Shown here: positions 55,181 to 64,000 of the stretch, in pieces
How the letters are laid out: every line of letters starts with the position of its first letter
Numbering within the stretch: the first letter of the stretch is position 1
DNA from: Tistrella mobilis
GTDB lineage: Bacteria > Pseudomonadota > Alphaproteobacteria > Tistrellales > Tistrellaceae
NCBI RefSeq assembly: GCF_041468085.1
Contig: NZ_CP121017.1
Coordinates: 3,905,501-3,969,500, forward strand
Direction of reading: 5' to 3'
DNA length: 64,000 nucleotides
Notes under the pieces: generated by a model
Told to the model about the DNA's origin: nothing
Seen by the model: the letters and a program-made list of their open reading frames with translations, nothing else
Databases searched by the model: none
Position numbers and translations under genes: made by a program

Positions 55181-56812
55181 TCAGATCACCCGCCCCTCCG
55201 CTGCCCAATAGGGGGCCCGCAATTCGCGCTTCAGTACCTTGCCCAGGGCGTTGCGCGGAAACTCGTGGCGAAACTCCACGCCGACCAGACGCTGGGTCTT
55301 GGCCAGCCGGTCATTCGCCCAGGCCTTGAGATCCGCCTCGGTGACCCGAGCGCCGTCGCGCGGGATCACCAGCGCCAGAGCCGCCTCGCCCCATTTTTCA
55401 TGCGGCACGCCGATGACCGTCACGTCGAGCACATCGGGATGGCCGCCAAGCACGGTCTCGACATCGGTCGGGAAGACGTTGAACCCGCCTGAGACGATCA
55501 TGTCCTTCTTGCGGTCGAGGATATAGAGGAAGCCGTCCTCGTCGAGCCTGCCGACGTCGCCGGTGCGGATGAAGCTGCGGCCGCGCTCGTCGCGCCAGAT
55601 GGCCGCGGCGGTGGCCTCGGGGCGGCCGTGATAGCCGGTCATCATCCCGGCACCGTACCCGGCAATCTCGCCCGCGTCTCCCGCCGGCAGCTCGCGGCCC
55701 TCATCGTCGATGATCCGGACCTCGAAGCCCAGCACCGGGGTTCCGACCGAGGCCAGCCTGGTCGCGTGGAATTCGGGCTTGAGCATGGTCGCAAAGCCTT
55801 CGGTCAGGCCGTACAGCTCGTAAAGCCCCGGCCCCATCCGCGCCAGCACCGCCCGTTTGGTATCGGGCCTGAGCGGCGAGCCGGCGGAAAGCATGGTCTT
55901 CAGGCTTGAGAGATCCGCATGGTCGAGCGCCGGGCAGGCCAGGGTCAGGATGTATTGGGTCGGCACCATGAAGGTGTGGGTGATCCGCTCCCGCGCCACC
56001 GTCTCCAGGAAGGCCGCAGGGTCGAATTGCGGCAGGATATGGAGCGTGCCGCCGGCGAACAGCACCGGCAGCACCATCAGCCAGGTGCCGTTGGAATAAA
56101 GCGCGGTGGTGGTCAGCGCCCGCGAGGTCTGGTCGAACCGCATCTCGATCGCGTTGGAGAACGACCAGTGCTGCCGCGCCCGATGGGTCTGGACGATCCC
56201 CTTGGGCAGCCCCGTGGTGCCCGAGCTGTAGATGATGTTGAACGGGTCATCCAGGGCATAGCGCACGGGCGGCTGGGAGTCCGGTGCATCTCCCAGAAAG
56301 TCGTCGTAAGCGGTCCAGCCGGGCTGTTCGCGGCCCAGCACCACGAAACGATCCGGCGCCACCCGGTCGAGCCGCTCCCGGACCGGCGCGATCCGGTCGA
56401 TCAGTCCGGGGGCGACGATCAGGGTCGTCGCCCCGGAATCGATGATCAGATGGGCAAGCTGGTCGGGCGTCAGCATGGCCGAGAGCGGCACCAGACAGGC
56501 CCGCGCCTTGACCACGCCGAACATCACCGGAATGGTCATGACCTCGTTGCCGAGCAGCACCGCAACCTTGTCGCCACGGCCGAGCCCGCGGGCATGAAGG
56601 GCATTGGCAAGCCGGTTCATCGCCTGGTCGAAACCGCGCCAGCTGAGCCGGTCTGCGCCACAGACGATGGCGTCCTTCCCGGGGAAATGGCGGGCATGAA
56701 CCGCCCAGATCTCGGGCAGATAGACATGGATGTCGTCGGGCCGGTCCCAGGCACCCCCACCCCCCTCGGATCCGGTCCGGTCAGAAAGGGCCGGCTGCGT
56801 CACCACGGTCAT
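55181..56812 (-). CDS. AMP-forming acyl-CoA synthetase/ligase
   Basis: 543 residues. Same layout as the ligase at 16844-18454: P-loop [54 protein letters not shown] and a C-terminal Lys in [19 protein letters not shown]. Activates an unknown carboxylic acid. The start at 56810-56812 is preceded by a GGAGG-containing leader; the frame from 56962 would span the operator. Divergent from an ABC binding-protein gene; two CAAAC-N4-GTTTG-type boxes lie between. Confidence 0.9.
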   Translation of the reverse strand: MTVVTQPALSDRTGSEGGGGAWDRPDDIHVYLPEIWAVHARHFPGKDAIVCGADRLSWRGFDQAMNRLANALHARGLGRGDKVAVLLGNEVMTIPVMFGVVKARACLVPLSAMLTPDQLAHLIIDSGATTLIVAPGLIDRIAPVRERLDRVAPDRFVVLGREQPGWTAYDDFLGDAPDSQPPVRYALDDPFNIIYSSGTTGLPKGIVQTHRARQHWSFSNAIEMRFDQTSRALTTTALYSNGTWLMVLPVLFAGGTLHILPQFDPAAFLETVARERITHTFMVPTQYILTLACPALDHADLSSLKTMLSAGSPLRPDTKRAVLARMGPGLYELYGLTEGFATMLKPEFHATRLASVGTPVLGFEVRIIDDEGRELPAGDAGEIAGYGAGMMTGYHGRPEATAAAIWRDERGRSFIRTGDVGRLDEDGFLYILDRKKDMIVSGGFNVFPTDVETVLGGHPDVLDVTVIGVPHEKWGEAALALVIPRDGARVTEADLKAWANDRLAKTQRLVGVEFRHEFPRNALGKVLKRELRAPYWAAEGRVI

Positions 56813-56875
56813 GTCCTGCGTGTCCTCCGTCTGGCTCTTCCCGCACCGGACAAGCCGCGCGGGCGGCATATTAAA

Positions 56876-56973
56876 CAAACCATTGTTTGGCTCCTTATGC
56901 CGACTTTGGCTTGCATCCTCCGGCCTGTCCAGGCGGAAAGCGGCAGCAGATAGAACTACCAAACACTTGTTTT
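56876..56973. promoter_or_regulatory. Two PsrA-like boxes in the ligase/binding-protein spacer
   Basis: CAAAC-CATT-GTTTG at 56876-56889 (perfect) and CAAAC-ACTT-GTTTT at 56960-56973 (one mismatch). The first is 63 bases before the ligase start, the second 84 bases before the binding-protein start, so each transcript may have its own box. A GTCCGGC/GCCGGAC hairpin at 57020-57038 lies just before the binding-protein ribosome site. Confidence 0.6.
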
Positions 56974-57057
56974 TTTAAAACCCGGACCTCTGCTAAGCTC
57001 ACCTCCAAACGATCAACGAGTCCGGCCCCGAGCCGGACCGACGGGAGGAAGATGACG

Positions 57058-58287
57058 ATGACGGAACGGGTGACGCGGGGCGCCATGCGCACCGTGCTGG
57101 CGGCCGGCCTTCTCTGCGGTGTTGCGGGCATGGCGTCGGCTGCGGAAATCAGCGGCGAGGTGGTCCGGATCGGGGTGATGAACGACCAGTCGGGTGCCTA
57201 TGCCGATACGTCCGGGCCCGGCTCGGCGGCCGCAGCCCGGCTGGCGGTGGAAGATTTCGGCGGCACCGTACTCGGCAAGCCGATCGAGATCGTCTCGGCC
57301 GACCATCAGAACAAGCCGGATATCGGCGCCGGCACCGCGCGGCGCTGGTATGACCAGGATGGTGTCGACGGCATCTTCGACATCGCCAATTCGGCGGTCT
57401 CGCTGGCCGTGCAGGAACTCGCCAAGAGCGACGGGCGGCTGGTGGTCCATGTCGGCTCGGCCAATGACCGGATCTATGGCCAGGATTGCGCCGCGACCGG
57501 CTTCCTCTGGCTTTACGACACCTTCTCGATCGCCCAGGCGATCGGCAAGGCGGTGGTCGCCCAGGGCGGAGACAGCTGGTATTACATCTCGGCCGACTAC
57601 GCCTTCGCCAAGGCGATGGAAGGGGCGCTGACCCCGGTGGTGGAAGCGGCCGGTGGCAGGGTGCTGGGGGCTGCACGCCACCCGATCGGCACCACCGACT
57701 ATTCCTCTTACGTGCTTCAGGCCCAGGCTTCGGGCGCCAAGGTGGTGGCGCTCGCCAATGCCGGCGTCGATACCATCAACACCATCAAGCAGGCCTCGGA
57801 ATTCGGCCTCACCCAGGGCGGACAGAAACTGGCGGCCACGGTGTTCTATCTGCACACCGTTCATGGGCTGGGGCTGGAGGTCGCCCAGGGGCTGCAGGTG
57901 GTGACCGGCTTCTACTGGAACATGGACGACGGCACCCGCGCCTTCGCGAAACGCTTCGAGGCCGCAACCAACGGCAACATGCCGTCCCAGATCCATGCCG
58001 GTACCTATTCGGCGGTGCTGCACTATCTGAAAGCGGTCGATGCCGCCGGCACCGACGAGCCGCGGGCGGTGGCGGCGAAAATGCGCGACCTCCGGGTGAA
58101 CGATTTCTTCACCAGGGATGCGGAGGTCCGCAGGGATGGGCGGCTGATGCGGGATTATCACCTGGTGGAGGTGAAGACCCCCGCCGAGTCGACGGGTCCG
58201 TGGGACTATTACAAGGTACTCGACCGGGTGCCGGCAGCCGACGTCATCCGGCCCATGGACCCGGCGCTCTGCCCGATCCTCAAGTGA
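57058..58287 (+). CDS. ABC transporter substrate-binding protein (Leu/Ile/Val-type)
   Basis: 409 residues with signal peptide (VLAAGLLCGVAGMASA, cleavage before AEISG) and a type I periplasmic binding domain of the branched-chain amino-acid/urea group (IRIGVMNDQSGAYADTSGPG-like start, then VVALANAGVDTINTIKQASE). Periplasmic capture of an amino acid or aromatic/carboxylic compound. GGGAGG is 9 bases before the ATG at 57058 but only 3 before that at 57052, so the second is preferred. No permease or ATPase genes follow, making it an orphan component co-controlled with the divergent acyl-CoA ligase. Confidence 0.9.
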   Translation: MTERVTRGAMRTVLAAGLLCGVAGMASAAEISGEVVRIGVMNDQSGAYADTSGPGSAAAARLAVEDFGGTVLGKPIEIVSADHQNKPDIGAGTARRWYDQDGVDGIFDIANSAVSLAVQELAKSDGRLVVHVGSANDRIYGQDCAATGFLWLYDTFSIAQAIGKAVVAQGGDSWYYISADYAFAKAMEGALTPVVEAAGGRVLGAARHPIGTTDYSSYVLQAQASGAKVVALANAGVDTINTIKQASEFGLTQGGQKLAATVFYLHTVHGLGLEVAQGLQVVTGFYWNMDDGTRAFAKRFEAATNGNMPSQIHAGTYSAVLHYLKAVDAAGTDEPRAVAAKMRDLRVNDFFTRDAEVRRDGRLMRDYHLVEVKTPAESTGPWDYYKVLDRVPAADVIRPMDPALCPILK

Positions 58288-58292
58288 GACGG

Positions 58293-58322
58293 CCGCAGCC
58301 GACCCGCCCGGGCCGGCTGCGG
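58293..58322. terminator. Hairpin between converging binding-protein and nitroreductase genes
   Basis: Perfect 9-bp stem CCGCAGCCG / CGGCTGCGG with a 12-base loop, 5 bases after the stop of the plus gene and 11 bases after that of the minus gene; no T-tract. Confidence 0.55.
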
Positions 58323-58333
58323 ACAGCCCGGGG

Positions 58334-59002
58334 TCAGCCGCGGAAGCGACCGGGATGGACGAAATCGGCGCGGGGCCTGCGCTCCCGCGCCGAGATTTCC
58401 CGGCCGCGCAGATCCTCGGGCAGCTCGGCGGCGTCACCGATCGGGCCGATCGCGATCATCGCCACCGGCTGCACATCTTCCGGCAGGCCGAGGGTGCCGG
58501 TCGCGACTCCGGCATCGAAACCGGCCATCTGGTGCAGCCACAGCCCCTCGGCGGTGGCCTGCACCGTCATCATCCCGACGGCCAGGCCCAGATCATAAAG
58601 AGCGGTCCCGATCGGCTTGCCGTCGGGACGCAGCGTGCGCGCCGCCGCCAGCATCAGCACCGGCGCCTTCGGTGCCCAGCGCCGGTTGCCCGGCAGAAGA
58701 CAATCGGCCAGACGCCCGAAGCCCTCGGGATCCTCGGACCGGCTCGCCGCGACAAAGACCCAGGGCTGCTGGTTGTTCGCCGAGGGTGCCCAGCGTGCCG
58801 CCTCGAAGACCGTTGCCAGATCGTCGAGGGACAGATCGACATCGGCGAAGGCGCGCGGGCTCCAGCGTGCCGAGAGCAGCGGCAGGATCTCAGGCTCTGC
58901 CGAGGCGCGCTTGATCCCGGCCAGATCGGGCGCCCAGTCTTGGGGCGCATGTCCGTTCCAGCCATAGGGGGCCAGATCCTCGCCGGTCAGGGCTTCGCTC
59001 AT
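58334..59002 (-). CDS. Nitroreductase-family FMN oxidoreductase
   Basis: 222 residues. FMN-dependent reductase fold: RWSPRAFADVDLSLDDLATV with FEAARWAPSANNQQPW, the classical nitroreductase N-terminal FMN loop, and DLGLAVGMMTVQATAEGLWL in the dimer helix; VATGTLGLPEDVQPVAMIAIG completes the domain. Uses NAD(P)H to reduce nitro or quinone compounds. The longer gene is not part of an operon; 148 bases separate it from the divergent gcdH gene. Confidence 0.9.
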   Translation of the reverse strand: MSEALTGEDLAPYGWNGHAPQDWAPDLAGIKRASAEPEILPLLSARWSPRAFADVDLSLDDLATVFEAARWAPSANNQQPWVFVAASRSEDPEGFGRLADCLLPGNRRWAPKAPVLMLAAARTLRPDGKPIGTALYDLGLAVGMMTVQATAEGLWLHQMAGFDAGVATGTLGLPEDVQPVAMIAIGPIGDAAELPEDLRGREISARERRPRADFVHPGRFRG

Positions 59003-59150
59003 GCTCCGTCTCCGCTGATTTTATTCCGCGTGGCAGTCCTATATTTCGCAAAGCGGACCTTGCCGATTTTTCGGCCACGCCGCCCTGTCGTCTCCTTATA
59101 TTCGACGGCAGGAGACGCTCCACAAGACCCGCGACAAGGCCCGAACACCG

Positions 59151-60353
59151 ATGAGCCATATGGAAACCTCGCCCAAAGCCGCCGCCGCCTTCGACTGGTC
59201 CGACCCGCTGCTGTTCGACGACCAGTTGACCGAAGACGAGCGGATGATCCGCGATTCAGCCCGCGACTTCGCGCGCGACCGGCTGCTGACCCGGGTGATC
59301 GAAGGCACCCGCCGCGAGAATTTCGACCGCGAGATCATGAACGAGATGGGCGCGCTGGGCCTGCTGGGCCCGACCCTGCCCGAGGAATACGGCTGTCCGG
59401 GCGTCTCGCATGTCGCCTATGGCCTGATCGCCCGCGAGGTGGAGCGGGTCGACAGCGGCTACCGCTCGGCGATGAGCGTGCAGTCCTCGCTGGTCATGCA
59501 CCCGATCTATGCCTATGGCTCGGAAGAACAGCGCCGGAAATATCTGCCGAAGCTCGCCACCGGCGAGATGATCGGCTGCTTCGGCCTGACCGAACCCGAT
59601 CACGGCTCGGATCCGGGGGGCATGAAGACCCGGGCCACCAGGGTCGATGGCGGCTGGCGGCTGAACGGCGCCAAGATGTGGATCACCAACTCGCCCATCG
59701 CCGATATCGCGGTGGTCTGGGCCAAGACCGATGACGACGTGATCCGCGGCTTCGTGGTCGAACGGGGCATGGAGGGTTTCTCCACGCCCAAGATCCAGGG
59801 CAAGATGTCGCTCCGCGCCTCGATCACCGGCGAGATCGTGCTCGACGACGTCTTCGTGCCCGAGGAAAACCTTCTGCCGAACGTGAAGGGGCTGAAGGGC
59901 CCGTTCGGCTGCCTGAACAAGGCCCGCTACGGCATCGCCTGGGGGGCGATGGGGGCGGCCGAGTTCTGCTGGCATCAGGCCCGGCAGTATGTGATCGACC
60001 GCAAGCAGTTCGGCCGGCCGCTGGCCGCCAACCAGCTGATCCAGAAAAAGCTCGCCGACATGCAGACCGAGATCACGCTGGGCCTGCAGGGCGTGCTGCG
60101 CCTGGGCCGTCTGATGGACGAGGGCCGTGCTGCGCCCGAGGCGATCTCGCTGTTCAAGCGCAACAATGTCGGCAAGGCGCTCGATATCGCCCGGCTCGCC
60201 CGCGACATGCATGGCGGCAACGGCATCTCGGACGAATTCCACGTCATCCGCCATCTGGTGAACCTGGAAACGGTCAACACCTACGAAGGCACCCATGACA
60301 TCCACGCCCTGATCCTGGGCCGTGCCCAGACCGGCATCCAGGCCTTTTTCTGA
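59151..60353 (+). CDS. gcdH: Glutaryl-CoA dehydrogenase
   Basis: 400 residues. FAD enzyme that oxidises and decarboxylates glutaryl-CoA to crotonyl-CoA in lysine and tryptophan breakdown. Diagnostic are [60 protein letters not shown], and the catalytic Glu in [21 protein letters not shown] second ATG at 59160 is possible. No CaiC-type CoA-transferase or regulator is adjacent; the convergent neighbour is a histidine kinase. Confidence 0.95.
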   Translation: MSHMETSPKAAAAFDWSDPLLFDDQLTEDERMIRDSARDFARDRLLTRVIEGTRRENFDREIMNEMGALGLLGPTLPEEYGCPGVSHVAYGLIAREVERVDSGYRSAMSVQSSLVMHPIYAYGSEEQRRKYLPKLATGEMIGCFGLTEPDHGSDPGGMKTRATRVDGGWRLNGAKMWITNSPIADIAVVWAKTDDDVIRGFVVERGMEGFSTPKIQGKMSLRASITGEIVLDDVFVPEENLLPNVKGLKGPFGCLNKARYGIAWGAMGAAEFCWHQARQYVIDRKQFGRPLAANQLIQKKLADMQTEITLGLQGVLRLGRLMDEGRAAPEAISLFKRNNVGKALDIARLARDMHGGNGISDEFHVIRHLVNLETVNTYEGTHDIHALILGRAQTGIQAFF

Positions 60354-60358
60354 CCGGA

Positions 60359-61855
60359 TCAGGCGGCCCGATCGTCGGCCTGCCGGTCCGGCAGGTCGAC
60401 GAGCACGACGGCACCTCCCATGCGGCCGGTCTCGACCCGGATCCGGCCGCCCATCAGGGTGACCAGCCGGCGAACGATGGCGAGGCCGAGCCCTGCCCCG
60501 CCATGATTGCGCGACAGCACGCCGCCACCGGTCTCGAAGGGGCGGCCGATATCGCGGGCCAGCGCATCTGGCATGCCCGGGCCATCATCCTCGACCCGGA
60601 CCACGACCCCGGTCTTTCCGGGCATCGCCTCGATGCGGACCCGGCCGTGGGGGCGCGCGAACTTGATCGCGTTCGAGGCCAGATTGGCGATGATGCGCAC
60701 GATCGCGGTCGCATCGCCGGCAAGTGCTGCATCGGGCGCGATCGCCACATCGACCGTGACATCCGGCCGGCCTTCCGCCGCCGCCGCCCGTTCCAGCCCC
60801 TGACGCACGATCTGACCAAGATCCACGGCCTCGGCCGCCAGCAGCGACGGATCGTCGAGGCGGGTGAGATCCAGGATGTCGTCGACGATCGCAAGCAGGC
60901 GTCGCCCGGCCTGATGAATGGCGGTGACGTAATCCCGCTGGCGCTGCGGCAACGGCCCGTGCAGCCCCGAGATCAGCAGTTCGGCAAAGCCGATGACGGC
61001 GTTGAGCGGCGTGCGCAGCTCGTGATTCATATGGGCCAGAAAGGCGGATTTGGCCGCGCTCGCGGTCTCGGCGGCGGCGAGTGCCCGGGTCAGACGGCGC
61101 TCCGCCTCGACCAGCGGGGTCACATCGGCGAACTGGGTGATGCAATGGGCGGGATTGCCGTCGGCATCGCGGATCACGGCACCGGCGACGCGGAACCAGA
61201 CGACATGGCCATCGGCATGAATATAGCGGCGCATGCCGTCGAGCGGCCGGCCGTCGATCCGGGCAGCCGCCAGCCAGCGTTCGGCCGCAGCCAGATCATC
61301 CGGATGGATCAGGCTGCGGAAATCCGCCCCGGCCAGGGCTGCGGCGTCGCGGCCCAGGCTGCGCGCCAGCGCCAGATTGACCCGCAGCATCCGCCCGTCC
61401 AGACCCACCACCGCCTGACCGACGCCGGTGCTTTCGAAGGACAGTCTCAGGCTTTCTTCCGCCAGTCGCCGGTCGGACAGATCACGGATCGTGCCGATGT
61501 AAAGCCGGGCATCATTGCTGCGGGTCAGCATGCTGACGACCAGATCGATCGGCACTGGTGTGCCATCGCGGCGTCGGCCGGTCAGCTGCCGGCCCCGGCC
61601 GATGATCCGCTGGCGGATGTCGGGATCGGCCGTACGGAGGTGGCGGTCATGGCCCGCCGCCTCTTCGGGGCGCATCAGCAGATTGATGCTCCGCCCGACC
61701 AGTTCGGCCGGGGTATAGCCGAAGATCAGCTCGGTGGCACGGTTTGCAAACTGCACGATGCCATGATCGTCGATGACCACGATCGCGTCGTGCGTTGCAT
61801 CCACGATATCGGCGAACAGCTCGGGATCGTGGGAAATTGCAGGTCCGGTCTGCAT
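60359..61855 (-). CDS. PAS-PAS sensor histidine kinase
   Basis: 498 residues, no membrane segment. Two PAS domains (about 10-130 with IVQFANRATELIFGYTPAEL, and 135-255 with a PAC segment), HisKA with phospho-His278 in FLAHMNHELRTPLNAVIGFA, and HATPase motifs N (NLASNAIKFA), G1 (EDDGPGMPDA) and G2 (GGAGLGLAIV). Cytoplasmic sensor, perhaps redox or ligand sensing. No response regulator is adjacent, so it is an orphan. The ATG at 61853-61855 is preferred; a TTG at 61898-61900 would add 15 residues. Confidence 0.9.
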   Translation of the reverse strand: MQTGPAISHDPELFADIVDATHDAIVVIDDHGIVQFANRATELIFGYTPAELVGRSINLLMRPEEAAGHDRHLRTADPDIRQRIIGRGRQLTGRRRDGTPVPIDLVVSMLTRSNDARLYIGTIRDLSDRRLAEESLRLSFESTGVGQAVVGLDGRMLRVNLALARSLGRDAAALAGADFRSLIHPDDLAAAERWLAAARIDGRPLDGMRRYIHADGHVVWFRVAGAVIRDADGNPAHCITQFADVTPLVEAERRLTRALAAAETASAAKSAFLAHMNHELRTPLNAVIGFAELLISGLHGPLPQRQRDYVTAIHQAGRRLLAIVDDILDLTRLDDPSLLAAEAVDLGQIVRQGLERAAAAEGRPDVTVDVAIAPDAALAGDATAIVRIIANLASNAIKFARPHGRVRIEAMPGKTGVVVRVEDDGPGMPDALARDIGRPFETGGGVLSRNHGGAGLGLAIVRRLVTLMGGRIRVETGRMGGAVVLVDLPDRQADDRAA

Positions 61856-61979
61856 GGCAGGGGCAGGCTTCCGCAGGGCAGCAATTCGGAGGAGCCGCAA
61901 TCTACGGAGGCTTGCGCCCTGCGTCTACGCACCGGAATCGAAGACCACCCGCCCGATCCCTGCAACGTTACGCGCTTCG

Positions 61980-62513
61980 TCACAGTCCGGGGCTGAGATT
62001 GAGCCAGATCGAGGTGTTGAGCGCCGTGGCGAAGGCGCCCCAGGCCAGATAGGGCAGCATCAGCAGGCCGGCCACGCGATCGTGACGACCGAAGGCGATG
62101 GCCGTGGCGGCAACGGCGACCAGCAGCACCAGGATATCGACCAGCGCCAGCCCCACCTGATGCAGGCCGAAGAACAGCACCGACCAGGCAAGGTTGAGCG
62201 CCAGCTGCACGAGATGCAGGCCCAGAGCACCCCGTGCCCCGGCAATGCCGGCCTTGCGCCAGACCCGCCAGGCCGCAACGGCCATCAGGACGTAGAGCGT
62301 GGTCCAGACCGGCGCGAAGACCCAGTCGGGCGGGGTGAAACCGGGCTTGGGCAGGGTGCGGTACCAGCCGTCGATTTCGGGCGTAGTGACCGCACCGCCA
62401 AGCCCAGAGACCACGGCAGAGAGGACAAGAAAGCTCAGCAGAGCCAGCAGCGACCGCCCCGAAAAGACGGGCGGGCGGGCGGTATGGCCGACGCGGGCAG
62501 AGGGGGAGGTCAT
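61980..62513 (-). CDS. tspO: TspO/MBR family membrane protein
   Basis: 177 residues from the ATG at 62511-62513 (a second at 62520-62522 adds three). Five membrane helices. Family signatures: TPEIDGWYRTLPKPGFTPPDWVFAPVWTTLYVLMA, split here as WYRTLPKPGFTPPDWVFAPV and WTTLYVLMA, then ALNLAWSVLFFGLHQVGLAL and PYLAWGAFATALNTSIWLN. Outer-membrane-associated tryptophan-rich sensory protein that binds porphyrins; in alphaproteobacteria it modulates tetrapyrrole and oxygen responses. It lies 124 bases upstream of the kinase on the same strand. Confidence 0.93.
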   Translation of the reverse strand: MTSPSARVGHTARPPVFSGRSLLALLSFLVLSAVVSGLGGAVTTPEIDGWYRTLPKPGFTPPDWVFAPVWTTLYVLMAVAAWRVWRKAGIAGARGALGLHLVQLALNLAWSVLFFGLHQVGLALVDILVLLVAVAATAIAFGRHDRVAGLLMLPYLAWGAFATALNTSIWLNLSPGL

Positions 62514-62555
62514 GATGAGCATCCTGATGAGGCTGAGGGGGTACCGGTCAGGCGG

Positions 62556-63137
62556 TCACGGGGAGAGGCGCGCCCGGACGGCAGCGGTTCCATCCTGCAG
62601 CACCTCGACCACGACGATCTCTCCCGAGGCCGGGAAGATGCCGGTGACGGCGGTGATGTTGACCTGATGGCTGACCATGATCAGCGGCGGATCACCGGCC
62701 TTGCGGTCGGCGATCCGCGCCAGGATGTCGCGCCGTGCCGCATCTTCCCGGCTGCGGTCACGGAAGAAACTGTCGAGCGGGGGAAACGGCTCCACCTTGC
62801 CCAGATCCATCTCGCGTGCCGTATCTGCCGCCCGGCACCAGCGGCTGGTCAGGACGGCGGCATCGGCCAGTCCGGCCGCCCGGAGCAGCCGGCCGGTCTC
62901 GCGCGCCTCGGCACGCCCCGCCTCAGACAGGTTGCGCTGGGTGGTGCAGTCGTCGAGGCGGAAATGATCGGGATCACCGGTACCCGGAGCGGTGGCATGG
63001 CGCATCAACGCGGCATGGCGCGGAAGATCCAGCAGCTGAACCACCTGACCGGCATCCGCCGCCTCTGCCGGCCGCGGGGCGGCAACCGCCAGGAGCAGAG
63101 CCAGAAAACCAAGGCGGAGGAAGGCGGATGCATGCAT
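62556..63137 (-). CDS. Periplasmic histidine phosphatase family protein
   Basis: 193 residues with a signal peptide (FLRLGFLALLLAVAAPRPAEA, cleavage after AEA). Histidine acid phosphatase/phosphoglycerate-mutase fold: RHG-like motif ALMRHATAPGTGD with the phosphorylated His, SRWCRAADTA and VSHQVNITAVTG with the second catalytic His. Removes phosphate from an unknown periplasmic substrate. Upstream, 144 bases separate it from the nickel/cobalt exporter. Confidence 0.85.
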   Translation of the reverse strand: MHASAFLRLGFLALLLAVAAPRPAEAADAGQVVQLLDLPRHAALMRHATAPGTGDPDHFRLDDCTTQRNLSEAGRAEARETGRLLRAAGLADAAVLTSRWCRAADTAREMDLGKVEPFPPLDSFFRDRSREDAARRDILARIADRKAGDPPLIMVSHQVNITAVTGIFPASGEIVVVEVLQDGTAAVRARLSP

Positions 63138-63281
63138 GGCGAAGCCTCCGGCAGAGCAGAATTCCGTCTCACCGTTTTACGCATCGCGGCCGGCAACGGA
63201 TCAGGCCGTGTGCCCCGACCGCTGCCGGCACGGCTGGGATCAGCTCCGCCGCCCGCTCGCCTCCTCTCTGCCGGTGGCACG

Positions 63282-64000
63282 TCAGATGCCGGTGGAGATG
63301 CGGATCCAGGTCGCCCAGGCCATCAGCACGCCGAAGACAAGGATCATCGCCGGCGCCACGAAGCCCAGGCCACGATCCAGCAGCCGGGCCGTACGCGACC
63401 CGCCGCCCGACGCCAGCGCCAGCAGTGACCGTCGGACCCCGACGACCCCCAGGCCGATCAGCACCACGGTTATGGCCGACCCCAGGCTCATCGCCACGAC
63501 GCCCGTGATCCCCAGCAGAAAAGCCCCCTGGCTCATCGAAAACAGCAGCAGCAGGATCGCGCCGGAACAGGGGCGGATACCGGCTGCGACGATCATCCCC
63601 CAGAAGGCATCCGGGTGACGCCGGACCGGCGGAGCGCGGTGGCCGTGGTCATGATCATGGTGATGGTCGTGGTGATGATCGGCCGCGCAGCCTGCGCAAC
63701 CGTGCTGGTGGTCGTGGCCGTGACGGGCATGGTGGTCGTGCCCGCCGTGACTGTGCCCATCATGCGCGGCATGATCGTGCGCGCCGTGATCATGCTCGCC
63801 ATGGCCATGGCCGCAGGCCGCGCGGCCACGCAGCAGGTTCAGGATCATCCAGCCGCCCATGGCCGCGATCAGGGCATAGCTCGCCAGCTCCAGCGCCAGA
63901 GGATCGGTCATCCGGCCCAGCCCCTGCCGCCCCAGGATCAGGGCAAGGCCGCCGATCACCAGAATGGCCACCGCCCCCTGCATCAGGCTGATGGCAATCC
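63282..64000 (-). CDS. Nickel/cobalt exporter (NicO/RcnA family), 5' end outside window
   Basis: About 239 visible residues; the start lies beyond base 64000, since the frame continues upstream of the ATG at 63981. Membrane segments ISLMQGAVAILVIGGLALIL, LASYALIAAMGGWMILNLL, then a very His-rich loop (about 25 His between residues 58 and 115 of the visible part, plus a CAGC motif), then GIRPCSGAILLLLFSM, the NicO/RcnA signature, and three more helices. Efflux of Ni/Co out of the cytoplasm; the loop likely binds metal. A rcnR-type repressor would be expected upstream but is not visible. Confidence 0.9.
   Translation of the reverse strand, partial: IAISLMQGAVAILVIGGLALILGRQGLGRMTDPLALELASYALIAAMGGWMILNLLRGRAACGHGHGEHDHGAHDHAAHDGHSHGGHDHHARHGHDHQHGCAGCAADHHHDHHHDHDHGHRAPPVRRHPDAFWGMIVAAGIRPCSGAILLLLFSMSQGAFLLGITGVVAMSLGSAITVVLIGLGVVGVRRSLLALASGGGSRTARLLDRGLGFVAPAMILVFGVLMAWATWIRISTGI

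Overview
The window is a GC-rich chromosomal segment of an alphaproteobacterium. A Rhodospirillales relative such as Tistrella would fit, but no rRNA or other species marker is present, so the genus is a guess. Gene density is high, start codons are mostly ATG behind purine-rich Shine-Dalgarno sites, and many operon genes overlap by 1-4 bases. I see no rRNA, tRNA, CRISPR array, prophage or insertion sequence. About 54 protein genes are supported, two of them cut by the window edges, plus two gene remnants.

Left part (1-16.7 kb): the end of katG with a strong terminator; a scar holding remnants of a nuclease-fold gene and a DUF2442 gene; an alpha/beta hydrolase; a vapBC toxin-antitoxin pair; prfC (release factor 3); a small P-loop ATPase. 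Then comes a long minus-strand operon: two halves of an E1 2-oxoacid/acetoin-type dehydrogenase, a complete TRAP transporter (P, Q, M) and an acetolactate-synthase-like ThDP enzyme. Across a shared control region lies a gene for an internally duplicated protein of unknown function, followed by a chemoreceptor.

Middle (16.8-38.7 kb): mainly acyl-CoA and aromatic catabolism. It holds an AMP-forming acyl-CoA ligase; an operon of iron alcohol dehydrogenase, GST-like protein, thioesterase and YcgN-like protein; a fused indolepyruvate oxidoreductase; AraC and LysR regulators with an exported intradiol dioxygenase and a quinone oxidoreductase; a UspA tandem protein; a fused PabA-PabB; a thiolase; GNAT and AlaX-like proteins; an enoyl-CoA hydratase; and a cytochrome P450 divergent from a TetR regulator.

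The most coherent system is at 38.7-43.9 kb: COG0523 GTPase, gamma-carbonic anhydrase, threonyl-tRNA synthetase and dihydroorotase in one operon. A perfect 19-bp Zur-like palindrome lies between its -35 and -10 elements. This is a zinc-limitation operon in which a metal chaperone is grouped with alternative copies of zinc enzymes.

Right part (44-64 kb): a TetR-controlled CoA operon (acyl-CoA dehydrogenase, CaiB-type CoA-transferase, MaoC-like hydratase) divergent from a DenD-like dehydrogenase and a flavin monooxygenase; ferredoxin-NADP reductase with an esterase; a YbaK deacylase; LysR with an MFS exporter; a second acyl-CoA ligase divergent from an orphan ABC substrate-binding protein, with CAAAC-N4-GTTTG boxes like those beside the P450; a nitroreductase; glutaryl-CoA dehydrogenase; a PAS histidine kinase; TspO; a periplasmic histidine phosphatase; and the end of a nickel/cobalt exporter.
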